A stretch of 64,000 bases of DNA from Oryzias latipes (lineage: Eukaryota; Chordata; Actinopteri; Beloniformes; Adrianichthyidae): positions 13,235,261 to 13,299,260 of the forward strand of contig NC_019866.2 of NCBI RefSeq assembly GCF_002234675.1, given 5' to 3'. A program made the position numbers and the translations under genes. Below, piece by piece: positions 62,001 to 64,000 of the stretch. The notes beneath the pieces are model-generated. The model had not been told where the DNA came from. It saw only the letters and a list, made by a program, of their open reading frames with translations, and did not search any database. Position 1 is the stretch's first letter. Each line of letters opens with the position of its first letter.

Positions 62001-63760
62001 TAAAAGTTAAAATGTACATTTCTGCTGTAACTTAAGTTTATTTTTCGTCAGGAAGAATGGTTTCCTGATCATTTGTTTCCCACATCCCAGAGTGTTTGCT
62101 GGTTTTATCTGCTTCTTGAAAAAGAACAGAAGAGAAAAGCTTCAACAGCCCGCAGCTGTTGGAGGACGGGTAATGTTCTACTGTAACCTGACATAAACTC
62201 CCAACGTTTCTTAATTGGAGACTTTGGATCTTCTAAGCTGAACTTCAGCCATCACAGATGTTCGGTTCCAACAAAATCAATTCAGTCATCTCAGTTACTC
62301 TTTTTTTTGAGATATGAATGTCGCCATGTTGGAACCAGAAATAGTCAGCAAGCAGTGATTTGTCCGAGTCAGCATTTGGCACATGGCAACCACTCTGGCC
62401 AACGAGGAGTGAGCTTGTTGGAAGTCCACACTCTTACCATTTCAAAGCGGACTCGGGTGAATCTGTCAATCAAACGCTTTGAACAATCGATGCAAGACCA
62501 CATTCTTTTATTGAGGTATCTGATTGGTCAGTTCATAACTTGAACTACAGAATGAATATCATGAAAAAATTGAAGAACATGTTAAAAACAGACATCAGAT
62601 AAGAAAAAAGGGTATTCTGACAAATAGAATGACGGAGTAATAGCTGTGTATTTCTCATTAGAAGTCTATGGGATTTTGGCTTTGTGGGATCAGTGGGTAC
62701 TTCCTGTTTGGAACCCCAGGGAGGAGGGGGTCACTCAGTCCAGTTCTCATAGTCAATTATTCTATTCTGCAGATATATAGTTCACAAAATCAAAGAAACA
62801 GATGATTACAAGGAAAAAAGTCAGCCCTGAAATCTCTGAATGGAAGTTAGTAGTCAGTACTTTGAGGTGATGACAACGCGCAGTATGTCAACTTTTACGA
62901 TACAGTAAAAACATGGAGGGGTGAGGAGGGGGGGAGGGGGGCCTCCATGGTGGTTTATTTTCTGCCTCTACCAGTTGGAGCCAACAGCAGTCAAAAGCCA
63001 GGTTTTGTGTGGGATGAGCTCTGATCTGTAACTGCATGTAAATCAGCCTACACAAACATAAACTTACAGACTTCTTTGTTTAAATACAGTTAGTCATTTC
63101 CAGCATGTCAAACACTCCAGTCCACTGAAACAACAAGCAACTTGCCGGGGCAGTTCGCATGCGTCAGACGATGAACGCGAGAACAATCGCTTGGTCATTA
63201 CCTCCAACTTTGGGCATTTTGGTACAATACTGGTTGCCAACCATGCATGTGTGACCTGACTGTCCTATGTTGAAATAGGAGAGGGGGTTAAAATATCAAC
63301 TGACTTGTAGGAATTGTTGCTGTCTGTTGCTCACAATCTGATGGCTTGTCTGCGTGTGTAGGCGTCAGACAATAAGTGGTTAGTTCACCGAGGTAAGCCA
63401 AGGTGTGCCCAAACTGGGTGTGTCTACATTTCCTCTCCCCCCACTGTTGAGAGGGGTGCTCCTGGGGGAGCTCCCACACTCTTGGCTTCAGCTTCTGTAG
63501 TTTTCCTTCATTTAGGTCCACTCACCCCCCCCTGTCCCAACACTATTTATGCCCACTTCCTTCTACATGTTCTAACCTGGACTTTCGTCTGCGTTTGAGT
63601 AAATTTTAGACTGCATCCCTCCTCGGTTGTGTGTTTTTCTGTGCCCCTGCTCTGAAGTTGTCCTTATTTGGCTTCTCTTTGAATGGGGGGCAGACTTAGA
63701 GTATAAATGTGACTGTGTGATTGCGTTTCCTCCTGACTGTGACTCACTGCTAGTCTGACT
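56061..63760. other. Gene-free right part
   Basis: No exon, RNA gene or repeat with clear borders that I can support. GC content rises at about 59.0-60.2 kb and again after 62.9 kb. Could be intergenic regulatory sequence or intron of a gene beyond the window. Confidence 0.45.
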
Positions 63761-63782
63761 CACGAGTGCTAACAAAAACACA

Positions 63783-63796
63783 GTTGCCATGGGAAC
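63783..63796 (+). promoter_or_regulatory. X-box-like site, one mismatch
   Basis: GTTGCCATGGGAAC is one base off the RFX consensus. A TATA-like GTATAAATG lies about 85 bases before it (near 63700). Confidence 0.35.
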
Positions 63797-64000
63797 TTCT
63801 ACCCCTCCTCCCCTCACCCAAACTACTCCATCTCCCTCCAATTTCCCTCCGCCCCCTCCACCCTTTGCCAGTCTCTGGTTTCCCTCTTTCTCCTTGCAGG
63901 CATCCCAGGCAGCCCTGGCACTGTTAAATTTGTGTCACTCCTGAAAGGAATAATGACAGTGAGGTTATCATAGGGCTGAAGATCTGGAAACACAAAAAAA

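Noticed and set aside
43260-64000. Search for exons of nfix, lyl1, zswim4 or other 19p13 neighbours
   Set aside because: No matching peptide such as the NFI DNA-binding exon could be found in any frame.

Overview
The window is vertebrate nuclear DNA, almost certainly from a teleost fish. Genes have many small exons with GT/AG borders, introns are mostly 80 bp to 3 kb, and protein sequences match vertebrate families closely but with fish features. The interspersed repeats are of teleost type: hAT elements with 8-bp duplications, tRNA-headed SINEs, an L1/Tx1-like LINE and other TIR elements. The species cannot be told from the sequence.

Left part (1-43 kb), six protein genes: rfx1 (minus strand, first ~616 codons; its 3' exons lie beyond position 1), rln3 (plus, relaxin-3), an il27ra-type class I cytokine receptor (plus), tnpo2 (plus, transportin-2), gng14-like G-protein gamma subunit (minus) and dhps (plus, deoxyhypusine synthase). 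The order rfx1-rln3-il27ra is the order on human 19p13.12, and tnpo2, gng14 and dhps also lie together on human 19p13.13, so this is an old conserved block. All of these genes except rfx1 are complete in the window, and their exons join in frame.

tnpo2 is also a small-RNA host. Six of its introns, including one upstream of the start codon and one inside the 3' UTR, each hold a box C/D snoRNA-like unit with C box, D box and terminal stem. Two units share a SNORD41-like guide; four form a second related set that I could not name.

Right part (43-64 kb): no convincing protein gene. A microRNA cluster lies on the minus strand at 48.8-50.0 kb in the order mir-23, mir-27, mir-24, the same order as the human mir-23a/27a/24-2 cluster (also 19p13.1). 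A GC-rich, promoter-like stretch at 46.3-46.7 kb carries a perfect RFX X-box. The rest is AT-rich DNA with repeats and may hold regulatory sequence for the microRNA cluster or for a gene beyond the window.

The genes do not form one pathway; they are linked by synteny. rfx1 makes an X-box-binding factor, and X-box-like sites occur next to rfx1 itself and in the right part.
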